Positions 17,378 through 27,146 of a DNA stretch of 64,000 bases are shown here, piece after piece. The stretch's first letter is position 1. Each line of letters begins with the position of its first letter. Made by a program: the position numbers and the translations under genes. The notes below the pieces were generated by a model that was not told the origin of the DNA, ran no database searches, and worked only from the letters and a program-made list of their open reading frames with translations. Source of the stretch: Thermohalobaculum sp039816045. GTDB lineage: Bacteria; Pseudomonadota; Alphaproteobacteria; Rhodobacterales; Rhodobacteraceae. The stretch lies in contig JBCBYB010000001.1 of the NCBI GenBank assembly GCA_039816045.1, positions 1 to 64,000 of the forward strand, given 5' to 3'.

Positions 17378-17873
17378 TCTTAGCCGGCGGGTCTTGCTGT
17401 TGGGGCTCGCTATGCCGCTGGCCGGCTGTTTCCGCCCGATGCTGGCGGAGGGTGATTCCGCCTCCGAGATGCGCGGGCGTATTGCGCTGCCGCCGGTTGA
17501 TGGACGCCTCGGGTTCCATATGACCCAGAGGCTGGAGGAGCGCCTCGGTCGGCCGAGCACGCCGGATCATCGCCTCGAGGTCAAAGTCGTGACGACGGAC
17601 CGTGGTCTCGCGATCGCTCAGGACAACAGCGTTACCCGCCGCCGGGTGACCGCGACCGCGACCTGGCGCTTGATCGGCCCAACCGAGGACGGCCGCGGCC
17701 CTGTCCTTTCGGGGCGTGAGGTCTCTCGTTCGGGCTACAACGCCACGACCTCGCTCTATGCCAGCCGGGTTGCCGCCCGTACGGTCGAGCGGCGCTTGGC
17801 CCAAGACCTCGCCGAGCGGATCTCCCGCGATATCCTGGCGCGGTCCGATGGGCTCGCCCCCCGCGCGTCGTAG
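17364..17873 (+). CDS. lptE: LPS assembly lipoprotein LptE
   Basis: A 169-residue lipoprotein that forms the plug of the LptD outer-membrane lipopolysaccharide translocon. It begins with a short twin-Arg-containing signal (SRRVLLLGLAMPLAGC) whose lipobox LAGC places Cys at residue 22. The remainder is the compact LptE/RlpB-type domain with alternating Arg and hydrophobic residues. The ATG lies inside the end of leuS; the overlap and the position before holA are typical for this family. The sequence is divergent, as LptE usually is, so context carries part of the call. Confidence 0.85.
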   Translation: MSCSDLSRRVLLLGLAMPLAGCFRPMLAEGDSASEMRGRIALPPVDGRLGFHMTQRLEERLGRPSTPDHRLEVKVVTTDRGLAIAQDNSVTRRRVTATATWRLIGPTEDGRGPVLSGREVSRSGYNATTSLYASRVAARTVERRLAQDLAERISRDILARSDGLAPRAS

Positions 17874-17879
17874 CGCGCC

Positions 17880-18899
17880 ATGAAGCTTGGCCGCACCGAG
17901 GCTGCACGGTTCTGCCGGAGCCCGGATCCTGCCTGTTGCGGCGCGCTCCTTCACGGGCCCGATGCGGGGCTGCTGACACTCCGTCGCCAGGAGTTGGTCG
18001 CGGCCCTCACCGAAGGCGATCCGATGCGGCTCACCCGGTTGGAGCCGGATGCCATCCGCCGTGACCCCGCCTCGCTGGAGACCGCGCTGAAGGCTCGCGG
18101 ATTTTTCGCCGACCGCTCTGCGATCCTGCTTGAGGGTGCGAAAGACAGCGTGACCGAGTCAGTCAAGCCCTATGTCCCGGACCTGACGCCTGAGGACGGA
18201 TTCTTACTCATCACCGCTGTGGGGCTTACGGCACGCTCCTCTCTGCGAAAACTGTTCGAAGGGACAGATCGGCTCGCCGCGCTCGCCTTCTACCCCGATC
18301 CTCCAGGAGCCGCAGAAATCGCCGGGCGGCTCCGTGAGATCGGTGGCCCCCCATCGGTCTCCCATGCGGCGGGCGAGGCCTTGGCAATGCTGGCCGCTGA
18401 GACCGATCCCGGCAGCTTTGCGCAATTTTTGGGAACGCTCGCACTCTATGCGGAGGGGTCGCCCGAGCTCTCCGCAGACCAAGTGGCAGCTCTGGCGCCG
18501 GAAACCCGCCCGGCGGAGCTCGATGCCCTGGTCGATGCCGTGACGGGCGGGGCAGCGCAGGCGATCGGCCCACTGCTCGCGCGGCTCGCCTCCGCTGGGA
18601 CCTCTCCCCAGGGGGCGCTGTCTGCCGTTTCCCGCCAGATGCGCCGGGTGCTGACGCTCGCCGCAGACCCGGGCGGGCCCTCAGCGGCCGTGGACCGGCT
18701 GCGCCCGCCCGTCCGGGGACCTCGCCGCGACCGCCTGATCGGCGATCTCCGCCGCTGGCCGCAACCGCGCGCCGAGGCGGCACTCCGCCAACTCCACGAC
18801 ACAGAACGCCAGCTTCGCAGCTCAGGACCCCGGCCTGAGGCGGCTCTCGCGGAACGCTGCTTGTTGCGCCTCGCCATGATGGCCGCGAACCGACGATGA
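17880..18899 (+). CDS. holA: DNA polymerase III subunit delta
   Basis: A 339-residue clamp-loader delta subunit that opens the beta clamp during DNA replication. The N-terminal degenerate AAA+ domain has LLHGPDAGLL where other AAA+ proteins carry a working P loop, as expected for delta, which does not hydrolyse ATP. GFFADRSAILLEGAKD and the C-terminal RQMRRVLTLA region also fit. It starts six bases after lptE, completing the leuS-lptE-holA unit. Confidence 0.92.
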   Translation: MKLGRTEAARFCRSPDPACCGALLHGPDAGLLTLRRQELVAALTEGDPMRLTRLEPDAIRRDPASLETALKARGFFADRSAILLEGAKDSVTESVKPYVPDLTPEDGFLLITAVGLTARSSLRKLFEGTDRLAALAFYPDPPGAAEIAGRLREIGGPPSVSHAAGEALAMLAAETDPGSFAQFLGTLALYAEGSPELSADQVAALAPETRPAELDALVDAVTGGAAQAIGPLLARLASAGTSPQGALSAVSRQMRRVLTLAADPGGPSAAVDRLRPPVRGPRRDRLIGDLRRWPQPRAEAALRQLHDTERQLRSSGPRPEAALAERCLLRLAMMAANRR

Positions 18900-18929
18900 C
18901 CCATAGTCGCCCTTGGCGCCACAAGCCCC

Positions 18930-18958
18930 TTGCGCAATCGTGCCGGATTCCGTATCGG
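18930..18958 (+). promoter_or_regulatory. putative promoter of tuf
   Basis: TTGCGC followed after 17 bases by TATCGG, about 50 bases before the tuf start. It resembles the tRNA-Ala promoter in both boxes. A partial consensus match, called mainly from position. Confidence 0.4.
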
Positions 18959-19010
18959 ACGCCGCGCAAGCCGGCCTTTAGGGCCCTGAAACCGCGACGG
19001 AGTGACAGCC

Positions 19011-20186
<1,176 letters not shown>

Positions 20187-20201
20187 CACGCGACCAAGAC
20201 C

Positions 20202-20242
20202 CGGGGACGGGGGAAAACCCTCCGTCCCCGTTCCGTTTTTTT
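20202..20242 (+). terminator. terminator between tuf and rpsJ
   Basis: CGGGGACGGGGG pairs with CCCTCCGTCCCCG around AAAA with one bulged T, and seven T residues follow after TTCCG. It separates tuf from the S10 operon, so rpsJ probably needs its own promoter or partial readthrough. Confidence 0.85.
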
Positions 20243-20274
20243 CGACGGCACCGTTCGGCCAAAGAGGCGAAGAG

Positions 20275-20583
20275 ATGCAAGGACAGAACATACGAATTCG
20301 GCTCAAGGCCTTCGATCATCGCGTGCTCGATGCGAGCACCGCCGAGATCGTAAACACGGCCAAGCGGACGGGCGCCCAGGTGCGCGGACCGATCCCGCTG
20401 CCGAACAAGATCGAGAAGTTCACCGTTCTGCGCGGCCCCCATGTGGACAAGAAAAGCCGTGAGCAGTTCGAGATCCGGACCCATAAGCGGCTGCTCGACA
20501 TTGTCGATCCGACGCCTCAGACGGTGGACGCGCTGATGAAGCTCGATCTTGCCGCCGGTGTTGATGTCGAGATCAAGCTCTGA
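20275..20583 (+). CDS. rpsJ: 30S ribosomal protein S10
   Basis: A 102-residue small-subunit protein, also known as the NusE partner in antitermination. The start GQNIRIRLKAFDH and the loop RGPIPLPNKIEKFTVLRGPH identify it. It is the first gene of the S10 operon, 33 bases after the run of T residues that ends the tuf terminator. Confidence 0.98.
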   Translation: MQGQNIRIRLKAFDHRVLDASTAEIVNTAKRTGAQVRGPIPLPNKIEKFTVLRGPHVDKKSREQFEIRTHKRLLDIVDPTPQTVDALMKLDLAAGVDVEIKL

Positions 20584-20596
20584 GGAGGCGAGACCC

Positions 20597-21337
20597 ATGC
20601 GCTCCGGCGTGATCGCAAAGAAGCTGGGGATGACCCGGCTGTTCATGGAGGACGGACGGCAAGTGCCGGTCACCGTGCTCCAGATGGAGAATTGCCAGGT
20701 GGTGGCGCAGCGCACCCCCGAGACCGACGGCTATACGGCCGTGCAGCTCGGTGCGGGCATCGCCAAGGCGAAGAATGTGAGCCAGCCGATGCGCGGGCAT
20801 TTTGCGCGCGCCAATGTGGCGCCGAAGCGCAAGCTCGTGGAGTTCCGCGTGGCACCCGACAACATGATCGGGGTCGGCGAGGAGATCACGGCGGACCACT
20901 ACCTGGCGGGGCAGTTCGTGGACGTCTCCGGCGTCTCGATCGGTAAGGGTTTTGCGGGTGCGATGAAGCGGCACAACTTCGGCGGTCTGCGGGCCTCCCA
21001 CGGTGTGTCGATCAGCCACCGCGCACATGGCTCGACCGGTCAGTGTCAGGATCCGGGCAAGGTCTTCAAAGGCAAGAAGATGGCCGGCCACATGGGCGAT
21101 GCGCGGGTGACTGTGCAGAACCTTGAGGTGGTCAAGACCGATGTCGAGCGCGGCCTGATCATGATCAAGGGGGCCGTTCCGGGCGCCAAAGGCGGCTGGG
21201 TCACTATCAAGGATGCCGTGAAGAAGCCGGCGCCCGAGGGCGTGGTTCTCCCGGCGGCGCTGCGTCCGAAGGCTGAGCCCGCGGTTGAGGCGGCTGCCGA
21301 GCCTGCGGCCGAGGCCCAGGAAGGCGGTGAGGCATGA
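20597..21337 (+). CDS. rplC: 50S ribosomal protein L3
   Basis: A 246-residue large-subunit protein that helps shape the peptidyl transferase centre. RASHGVSISHRAHGSTGQC and KGKKMAGHMG are the conserved tip region. The C terminus carries an Ala/Glu/Pro-rich extension of about 30 residues beyond the usual end. Start chosen at ATG 20597, with GAGGAGG upstream; earlier in-frame codons overlap rpsJ. Confidence 0.97.
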   Translation: MRSGVIAKKLGMTRLFMEDGRQVPVTVLQMENCQVVAQRTPETDGYTAVQLGAGIAKAKNVSQPMRGHFARANVAPKRKLVEFRVAPDNMIGVGEEITADHYLAGQFVDVSGVSIGKGFAGAMKRHNFGGLRASHGVSISHRAHGSTGQCQDPGKVFKGKKMAGHMGDARVTVQNLEVVKTDVERGLIMIKGAVPGAKGGWVTIKDAVKKPAPEGVVLPAALRPKAEPAVEAAAEPAAEAQEGGEA

Positions 21338-21954
21338 AGCGCGAAGTGATCAACCTGGACGCTGCGGCGTCCGGCGAGGCGGAGCTTGCGGAGGATATCT
21401 TCGGGCTCGAGCCGCGCGCTGACATCCTGCACCGCGTGGTGCGCTGGCAGCTGGCCAAGCGCCAGGCCGGTACGCACAAGGTGAAAGGCCGCTCGGAGGT
21501 CAGCTATTCGACGCGCAAGATCGTGCGTCAGAAGGGCTCGGGCGGCGCGCGTCACGGCGACCGCGGTGCACCGATCTTCCGCAAGGGTGGTACCTATAAG
21601 GGTCCGACCCCGCGCAGCCACGCGCATGATCTGCAGAAGAAGGTGCGCAAGCTCGGGCTGAAAATGGCGCTCTCGGCGAAGGCCAAAGAGGACAAGCTGA
21701 TCGTCCTCGAGGAGGCCAAGCTCGACGAGGCCAAGACCAAGGCGCTCGCCACTAAGGTCTCGAAGCTCGGCTGGGGGCCTGCGCTGGTGATCGACGGGCC
21801 TGAGCTTGACGAGAACTTCGCGCTGGCGGCTCGCAATCTCGACGGCATGCAGGTGCTGCCGAGCCAGGGCGCCAATGTCTATGACATCCTGAAGCGGGAT
21901 CTCCTTGTGGTGACCCGCGCGGGGTTGGAAGCGCTGGAGGCGCGCCTGAAATGA
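21334..21954 (+). CDS. rplD: 50S ribosomal protein L4
   Basis: A 206-residue protein lining the exit tunnel. The tunnel loop region KIVRQKGSGGARHGDRGAP is conserved. It overlaps the end of rplC by four bases (ATGA), indicating coupling. In other bacteria L4 represses its own operon; no matching leader was identified here. Confidence 0.97.
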   Translation: MKREVINLDAAASGEAELAEDIFGLEPRADILHRVVRWQLAKRQAGTHKVKGRSEVSYSTRKIVRQKGSGGARHGDRGAPIFRKGGTYKGPTPRSHAHDLQKKVRKLGLKMALSAKAKEDKLIVLEEAKLDEAKTKALATKVSKLGWGPALVIDGPELDENFALAARNLDGMQVLPSQGANVYDILKRDLLVVTRAGLEALEARLK

Positions 21955-22247
21955 CCGAGAAGAGCGCGCTTTATGACGTGATCCGCAAGCCGATCATTAC
22001 GGAGAAGGCGACCGGGGCCTCCGAGGCCAACGCGGTTGTGTTCGAAGTGGCGATCGATGCGACCAAACCCCTGATCTCCGAGGCGGTCGAGAGCCTCTTC
22101 GGCGTGAAGGTCAAGGCGGTGAACACCACCGTGACCAAGGGCAAGGTCAAGCGCTTCAAAGGCCGTCCCGGCCGGCGGCGCGATGTGAAGAAAGCCTATG
22201 TGACCCTCGAAGACGGGCACATGATCGACGTGACCACGGGCCTCTGA
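21951..22247 (+). CDS. rplW: 50S ribosomal protein L23
   Basis: A 98-residue protein at the tunnel exit, the docking site for trigger factor and SRP. VIRKPIITEKAT and KRFKGRPGRRRDVKKAYVTL are typical. ATGA overlap with rplD. Confidence 0.97.
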   Translation: MTEKSALYDVIRKPIITEKATGASEANAVVFEVAIDATKPLISEAVESLFGVKVKAVNTTVTKGKVKRFKGRPGRRRDVKKAYVTLEDGHMIDVTTGL

Positions 22248-22275
22248 GGGCCGCAAACCAACGGGCGACAGCAAG

Positions 22276-23112
22276 ATGGCGTTAAAAACATACAAGCCGA
22301 CCACGCCAGGCCAGCGCGGGCTGGTTCTGATCGACCGTTCGGAGCTGTGGAAAGGCCGTCCGGTGAAGTCCCTGACCCAGGGGCTCACCAGCAAGGGCGG
22401 ACGCAACAACACCGGACGGATCACCATGCGCCGCCGCGGCGGCGGGGTGAAGAAGCTCTATCGCATCGTCGACTTCAAGCGGCGCAAATACGATGTTCCG
22501 GCGACCGTTGAGCGGATCGAATACGATCCGAACCGGACCGCCTTCATCGCGCTGATCAAATACGAGGATGGGCAGCAGAGCTATATCCTGGCGCCGCAGC
22601 GGCTGGCTGTGGGCGACACGGTTGTTGCGGGCCACAAGGTCGACGTTAAACCGGGCAATGCGATGCCGTTCCGCGGCATGCCGATCGGGACGATCGTGCA
22701 CAATGTCGAGCTGAAGCCGGGCAAGGGCGGGCAGATCGCACGTTCGGCCGGGACCTATGCGCAGTTCGTTGGCCGCGATGGCGACTATGCGCAGCTGCGC
22801 CTCGGCTCGGGTGAGCTTCGGATTGTCCGCCAGGAGTGCATGGCGACTGTGGGTGCGGTGTCGAACCCCGACAATTCGAACCAGAACTTCGGTAAGGCTG
22901 GGCGCATGCGCCACAAGGGCATCCGCCCGAGCGTGCGCGGCGTCGTCATGAACCCGATCGATCACCCGCATGGCGGTGGTGAGGGCCGGACCTCCGGCGG
23001 GCGGCACCCGGTGACCCCGTGGGGCAAGCCGACCAAAGGCCGCCGGACCCGTTCGAACAAGAGCACTGACAAATACATCCTGCGCTCGCGTCACGCGCGC
23101 AAAGGCAAGTGA
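22276..23112 (+). CDS. rplB: 50S ribosomal protein L2
   Basis: A 278-residue core protein needed for subunit joining and peptidyl transfer. The conserved NPIDHPHGGGEG segment with its functional His is near residue 230. Full length, 28 bases after rplW. Confidence 0.98.
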   Translation: MALKTYKPTTPGQRGLVLIDRSELWKGRPVKSLTQGLTSKGGRNNTGRITMRRRGGGVKKLYRIVDFKRRKYDVPATVERIEYDPNRTAFIALIKYEDGQQSYILAPQRLAVGDTVVAGHKVDVKPGNAMPFRGMPIGTIVHNVELKPGKGGQIARSAGTYAQFVGRDGDYAQLRLGSGELRIVRQECMATVGAVSNPDNSNQNFGKAGRMRHKGIRPSVRGVVMNPIDHPHGGGEGRTSGGRHPVTPWGKPTKGRRTRSNKSTDKYILRSRHARKGK

Positions 23113-23120
23113 GGTAGACG

Positions 23121-23399
23121 ATGTCTCGATCCGTCTGGAAGGGTCCGTTCGTCGACCCCTATGTGCTGAAGAAGGCCGCGAAGGCAGCCGAGAGCGGCCG
23201 CAACGATGTCATCAAGATCTGGTCGCGGCGCTCGACGATCCTGCCGCAGTTCGTTGGCCTGACCTTCGGCGTGCACAACGGCAAGAAACACATCCCCGTC
23301 GCGGTGAGCGAGGAGATGATCGGGCACAAGTTCGGCGAGTTCGCGCCGACCCGCACCTATTACGGCCATATGGCCGACAAGAAGGCGAAGCGGAAGTAA
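23121..23399 (+). CDS. rpsS: 30S ribosomal protein S19
   Basis: A 92-residue protein of the 30S head. SRSVWKGPFVDPYVLKKA and PTRTYYGHMADKKAKRK are diagnostic. Eight bases separate it from rplB. Confidence 0.98.
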   Translation: MSRSVWKGPFVDPYVLKKAAKAAESGRNDVIKIWSRRSTILPQFVGLTFGVHNGKKHIPVAVSEEMIGHKFGEFAPTRTYYGHMADKKAKRK

Positions 23400-23401
23400 T
23401 C

Positions 23402-23782
23402 ATGGGCAAGGATAAAAATCCCCGGCGCTGCGCCGAAAACGAGGCGATGGCCGTCAACCGGATGATCCGGGTGAGCCCGCAGAAGCTGAACCTGGTGGCT
23501 GCGATGATCCGTGGCAAACCGGTGGCGCGCGCGCTGACCGACCTCGCTTTCTCGAAGAAGCGCATTGCGGACGATGTCAAGAAGACGCTGCAGTCGGCGA
23601 TCGCGAATGCTGAGAACAATCACGGTCTGGACGTCGACGAACTGGTCGTCGCCGAGGCCTATGTGGGCAAGAACCTGGTGATGAAGCGTGGCCGTCCGCG
23701 GGCCCGTGGGCGCTTTGGGCGCATCATGAAGCCGTTCAGCCAGCTCACGATCAAGGTGCGCCAGCCCGAGGAGACCGCCTGA
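23402..23782 (+). CDS. rplV: 50S ribosomal protein L22
   Basis: A 126-residue protein whose loop reaches into the exit tunnel; RGRPRARGRFGRI marks the loop tip. Starts two bases after rpsS and overlaps the rpsC start by one base. Confidence 0.97.
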   Translation: MGKDKNPRRCAENEAMAVNRMIRVSPQKLNLVAAMIRGKPVARALTDLAFSKKRIADDVKKTLQSAIANAENNHGLDVDELVVAEAYVGKNLVMKRGRPRARGRFGRIMKPFSQLTIKVRQPEETA

Positions 23783-24510
23783 TGGGACATAAGGTCAATC
23801 CGATCGGCCTCCGGGTCGGCATCAACCGCACCTGGGACAGTCGCTGGTTCGCGAACACGCGCGAGTATGGCGATCTGCTGCACGAGGATCTGAAGATCCG
23901 CGCCTTCATCAAGGAGGAGTGCAAGCAGGCCGGCATCAGCCGCGTGGTCATCGAGCGTCCGCACCGCAAGTGCCGCGTCACGATCCACACGGCGCGTCCG
24001 GGCGTGATCATCGGCAAGAAGGGCGCCGATATCGAGAAGCTGCGCAAGAAGCTCTCGCGCTTCACCGACAGCGAGCTGCACCTCAACATCGTCGAGATCC
24101 GGCGGCCCGAGGTGGATGCCGCACTGGTGGCGGAGAACATCTGCCAGCAGCTCGAGCGCCGTGTGTCGTTCCGCCGGGCGCTGAAGCGCGCGGTGCAGAA
24201 CGCCATGCGCATGGGCGCCCAGGGCATTCGGATCAACGCGGCCGGCCGTCTCGGTGGCGCGGAGATCGCCCGGACCGAGTGGTACCGCGAAGGACGCGTG
24301 CCTTTGCACACGCTGCGGGCCGATATCGACTACGCGCTCGCCGAGGGCCTCACGGCTTACGGTATCATCGGGGTGAAGGTCTGGATCTTCAAAGGCGAGA
24401 TCATGGAGCACGATCCCGCTGCCCGTGATCGGCGTGAGAGCGAGATGCAAGAAGGTGGCGGCGGCGGTGGCCGCCAGCGCGGGCGCGATCGTGACCGCGA
24501 CCGGGCCTGA
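23782..24510 (+). CDS. rpsC: 30S ribosomal protein S3
   Basis: A 242-residue protein at the mRNA entry site. The KH domain shows GVIIGKKGADIEKLRKKL near residues 75-92. The C terminus ends in a Gly/Arg/Asp-rich tail of about 25 residues, longer than in E. coli. Coupled to rplV by an overlapping TGATG. Confidence 0.97.
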   Translation: MGHKVNPIGLRVGINRTWDSRWFANTREYGDLLHEDLKIRAFIKEECKQAGISRVVIERPHRKCRVTIHTARPGVIIGKKGADIEKLRKKLSRFTDSELHLNIVEIRRPEVDAALVAENICQQLERRVSFRRALKRAVQNAMRMGAQGIRINAAGRLGGAEIARTEWYREGRVPLHTLRADIDYALAEGLTAYGIIGVKVWIFKGEIMEHDPAARDRRESEMQEGGGGGGRQRGRDRDRDRA

Positions 24511-24534
24511 GCCGGCTCTGAGGAGGATTGAACA

Positions 24535-24948
24535 ATGATGCAGCCGAAGCGGACCAAGTTCCGCAAGATGCACAAGGGCCGGATCAAGGGTGAGGCGAAG
24601 GGCGGGTATGACCTGAACTTCGGCACCTTTGGGCTGAAGGCCGACCAGCCGGAGCGGGTCACCGCGCGCCAGATCGAAGCGGCGCGCCGGGCGATGAACC
24701 GCTACATGAAACGTCAGGGCCGGATCTGGATCCGGATCTTCCCCGATACGCCGGTCACGCAGAAGCCGACCGAAGTGCGTATGGGTAAGGGTAAAGGCTC
24801 GGTCGAGTACTGGGCGGCCAAAGTAAAGCCTGGTCGCATCATGTTCGAGCTTGACGGAGTGTCCGAGCCTGTGGCACGGGAGGCCCTCCGTCTCGGAGCG
24901 ATGAAATTGCCGGTCAAGTGCCGGATCGTCGCCCGCGAAGACTGGTGA
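24535..24948 (+). CDS. rplP: 50S ribosomal protein L16
   Basis: A 137-residue protein near the A-site tRNA elbow. QPKRTKFRKMHKGR and the conserved MGKGKGSVEYWAA are present. GAGGA lies upstream of the first ATG. It is the last gene before an unexpected terminator-like hairpin. Confidence 0.97.
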   Translation: MMQPKRTKFRKMHKGRIKGEAKGGYDLNFGTFGLKADQPERVTARQIEAARRAMNRYMKRQGRIWIRIFPDTPVTQKPTEVRMGKGKGSVEYWAAKVKPGRIMFELDGVSEPVAREALRLGAMKLPVKCRIVAREDW

Positions 24949-24951
24949 TCT

Positions 24952-24991
24952 CGAAGGCCCCCGGAATAGGTCGGGGGCCTCGGCATTTTTT
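24952..24991 (+). terminator. terminator-like hairpin between rplP and rpmC
   Basis: GGCCCCCG (24956-24963) pairs perfectly with CGGGGGCC (24972-24979) around GAATAGGT; CGA and TCG extend the stem across a one-base bulge, and six T residues follow at 24986-24991. By form it is an intrinsic terminator, yet it lies inside the S10 operon, where rplP-rpmC-rpsQ are normally continuous. Confidence 0.75.
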
Positions 24992-25036
24992 CGTTCTACG
25001 CGCGCACGGGGCGCGCGAGGTGAGGAGACGGACGCG

Positions 25037-25267
25037 ATGAAAGCGATCGATCTGCGCGACAAGACGCCGGATCAGCTGCGCGACGAGCTCGTGGCGCTGA
25101 AGAAGGAGGCGTTTAACCTGCGCTTCCAGCAAGCGACCGGTCAGCTCGAAAATCCCTCGCGGATGCGCGATGTGCGCCGCGATGTGGCGCGCGTGAAGAC
25201 GGTACTGAACCAGAAGGCCATCGAGGCGGCCCGCGGCGTGACCGACGCGCCCGAGGCGACGGAGTAA
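25037..25267 (+). CDS. rpmC: 50S ribosomal protein L29
   Basis: A 76-residue helical protein near the tunnel exit. DKTPDQLRDELVALKKEAFNLRFQ and RRDVARVKTVL are typical. It has its own strong ribosome-binding site (GGTGAGGAG) about 14 bases upstream of the ATG. Confidence 0.97.
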   Translation: MKAIDLRDKTPDQLRDELVALKKEAFNLRFQQATGQLENPSRMRDVRRDVARVKTVLNQKAIEAARGVTDAPEATE

Positions 25268-25271
25268 CGAG

Positions 25272-25520
25272 ATGCCGAAGCGAATCCTGCAGGGCAAGGT
25301 GGTGAGCGACCAGAACAACCAGACCGTCACGGTGCTGGTGGAGCGGCGCTTTACCCATCCGGTTCTCAAGAAGACCATCAAGAAGACCAAGAAGTATCGT
25401 GCCCATGACGAGGCGAACGCCTTCAAATCGGGGGACGAGGTCCGCATCCAGGAATGCGCGCCGAAATCGAAATCTAAACGCTGGGAGGTGGTGAGCCAGG
25501 TCGGCGCGTCCGACAGCTGA
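25272..25520 (+). CDS. rpsQ: 30S ribosomal protein S17
   Basis: An 82-residue primary rRNA-binding protein. PKRILQGKVVSDQNNQTVTV and the VERRFTHPVLKK segment identify it. It starts four bases after rpmC. Confidence 0.97.
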   Translation: MPKRILQGKVVSDQNNQTVTVLVERRFTHPVLKKTIKKTKKYRAHDEANAFKSGDEVRIQECAPKSKSKRWEVVSQVGASDS

Positions 25521-25578
25521 GGCTGACCACGTCCCTTCGAAACCCCGGGTGTATGCCCGCAGGTCGGAGGACTAGACC

Positions 25579-25947
25579 ATGATCCAGATGCAGACGAATC
25601 TGGATGTCGCCGACAATTCCGGAGCGCGCCGGGTCCAGTGCATCAAGGTGCTGGGCGGAGCCAAACGGAAATATGCGTCGGTCGGTGACATCATCGTCGT
25701 CTCGGTAAAGGAAGCGATCCCGCGTGGCCGGGTGAAAAAGGGCGATGTGCGCAAAGCCGTCGTCGTCCGCACCGCCAAGGAGGTGCATCGCGCCGACGGC
25801 ACGACGATCCGCTTCGACCGCAACGCTGCGGTCATCCTCAACAACAACATGGAGCCCGTCGGGACCCGCATCTTCGGCCCGGTGGTCCGTGAGCTGCGCT
25901 CGAAGAACTTCATGAAGATCATCAGCCTCGCGCCGGAGGTGCTGTGA
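25579..25947 (+). CDS. rplN: 50S ribosomal protein L14
   Basis: A 122-residue protein at the subunit interface. MIQMQTNLDVADNSGARRVQ and the GTRIFGPV segment are conserved. It opens the spc portion of the cluster after a 58-base spacer in which I see no clear structure. Confidence 0.98.
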   Translation: MIQMQTNLDVADNSGARRVQCIKVLGGAKRKYASVGDIIVVSVKEAIPRGRVKKGDVRKAVVVRTAKEVHRADGTTIRFDRNAAVILNNNMEPVGTRIFGPVVRELRSKNFMKIISLAPEVL

Positions 25948-26264
25948 TGGCGGCCAAGCTTAAAAAGGGTGACCGCGTCGTGGTGCTGACAGGCCGCGAC
26001 AAGGGCAAAGAGGGCGAGATCCTCCAGATGATGCCGAAGGACGGGCGCGCGGTGGTCTCGGGGGTCAACATGGCGATCCGGCACACCAGACAGTCGGCGC
26101 AGTCCCAGGGCGGGCGCGTGCCGAAGGAGCTGCCGATCCAGGTCTCCAACCTCGCGATGGTCGACCCCAAAGAGGGCGGTGCAACCCGCGTCGGGTTCCG
26201 CGTCCTCGAGGACGGCACCAAGGTCCGGTTTGCCAAGAAATCCGGGGAGGTGATCGATGGCTGA
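25947..26264 (+). CDS. rplX: 50S ribosomal protein L24
   Basis: A 105-residue assembly initiator. The KOW motif is in KKGDRVVVLTGRDKGKEGEI. ATG 25947 overlaps the rplN stop and gives the usual MAAKLKKG start; the GTG three bases earlier is in frame but unnecessary. Confidence 0.97.
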   Translation: MAAKLKKGDRVVVLTGRDKGKEGEILQMMPKDGRAVVSGVNMAIRHTRQSAQSQGGRVPKELPIQVSNLAMVDPKEGGATRVGFRVLEDGTKVRFAKKSGEVIDG

Positions 26265-26838
26265 CGGCAGCACATACATCCCGCGGCTGCGCACGCTCTA
26301 TCATGAGACGATCCGCGCCAAGCTGAAGGAGGAGTTCTCCTACAGCAACGACATGATGATCCCGCGGCTTGACAAGATCGTCCTCAACATGGGCGTCGGC
26401 GAAGCGGTCGGCGACAGCAAAAAGATCCGCTCGGCGCATGACGACATGATGAAGATCGCAGGCCAGAAGCCGGTGATCACCCGTGCGCGGAACTCGATCG
26501 CAGGCTTCAAGGTCCGTGAGGACATGCCGCTCGGCGTGAAAGTGACCCTACGCCGCGAGCGCATGTACGACTTCCTCGACCGGCTCGTGACCATCGCGAT
26601 GCCGCGCATCCGCGACTTCCGCGGCTTGAACCCGAAGAGCTTCGACGGCCGTGGCAACTTCGCCATGGGCATTAAGGAGCACATCGTGTTCCCGGAGATC
26701 GACTACGACAAAGTCGATGCAATCTGGGGCATGGACATCATCATCTGCACCACCGCGCGGAGCGACGACGAGGCGCGGGCACTGCTGCGGCACTTCAACC
26801 TGCCGTTCCCCAAACCGGAGGACAAGGCAAATGGCTAA
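26257..26838 (+). CDS. rplE: 50S ribosomal protein L5
   Basis: A 193-residue 5S rRNA-binding protein of the central protuberance. DKIVLNMGVGEA and LRRERMYDFLDRLV are conserved. It overlaps rplX by eight bases. The reading extends to a Lys/Asp-rich C terminus. Confidence 0.97.
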   Translation: MADGSTYIPRLRTLYHETIRAKLKEEFSYSNDMMIPRLDKIVLNMGVGEAVGDSKKIRSAHDDMMKIAGQKPVITRARNSIAGFKVREDMPLGVKVTLRRERMYDFLDRLVTIAMPRIRDFRGLNPKSFDGRGNFAMGIKEHIVFPEIDYDKVDAIWGMDIIICTTARSDDEARALLRHFNLPFPKPEDKANG

Positions 26839-27136
26839 GGTCAGCATGGTCGAGCGCGAGAAGAAGCGCCAGAAGCTCTCCGACAAGTATGCCGCCAAGC
26901 GCGCGCAGCTGAAGGAGATCGCCAATGATCGCGAGCAGCCGGCCGAAGAGCGTTTCAAGGCCCGCATGAAGCTCGCGCAGCTGCCGCGGAACTCGAGCCC
27001 GAGCCGCCTGCACAACCGGTGCCAGGTGTCGGGCCGTCCGAAGGCCTATTACCGCAAGCTCAAGATGAGCCGTATTGCGCTCCGTGACCTCGCCTCCCGC
27101 GGCGAGATCCCGGGCATGGTCAAGTCGAGCTGGTGA
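26831..27136 (+). CDS. rpsN: 30S ribosomal protein S14
   Basis: A 101-residue S14 of the long, zinc-free type: the region around NRCQVSGRPKAYYRK lacks the paired CxxC motifs of the short form. ATG 26831 overlaps the end of rplE by eight bases; longer in-frame readings fall inside rplE. Confidence 0.97.
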   Translation: MAKVSMVEREKKRQKLSDKYAAKRAQLKEIANDREQPAEERFKARMKLAQLPRNSSPSRLHNRCQVSGRPKAYYRKLKMSRIALRDLASRGEIPGMVKSSW

Positions 27137-27146
27137 GGGGGAACAG

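Noticed and set aside
15536..17560. A 674-codon minus-strand frame opposite leuS
   Set aside because: leuS is unmistakable on the plus strand and the antisense frame has no known domain.
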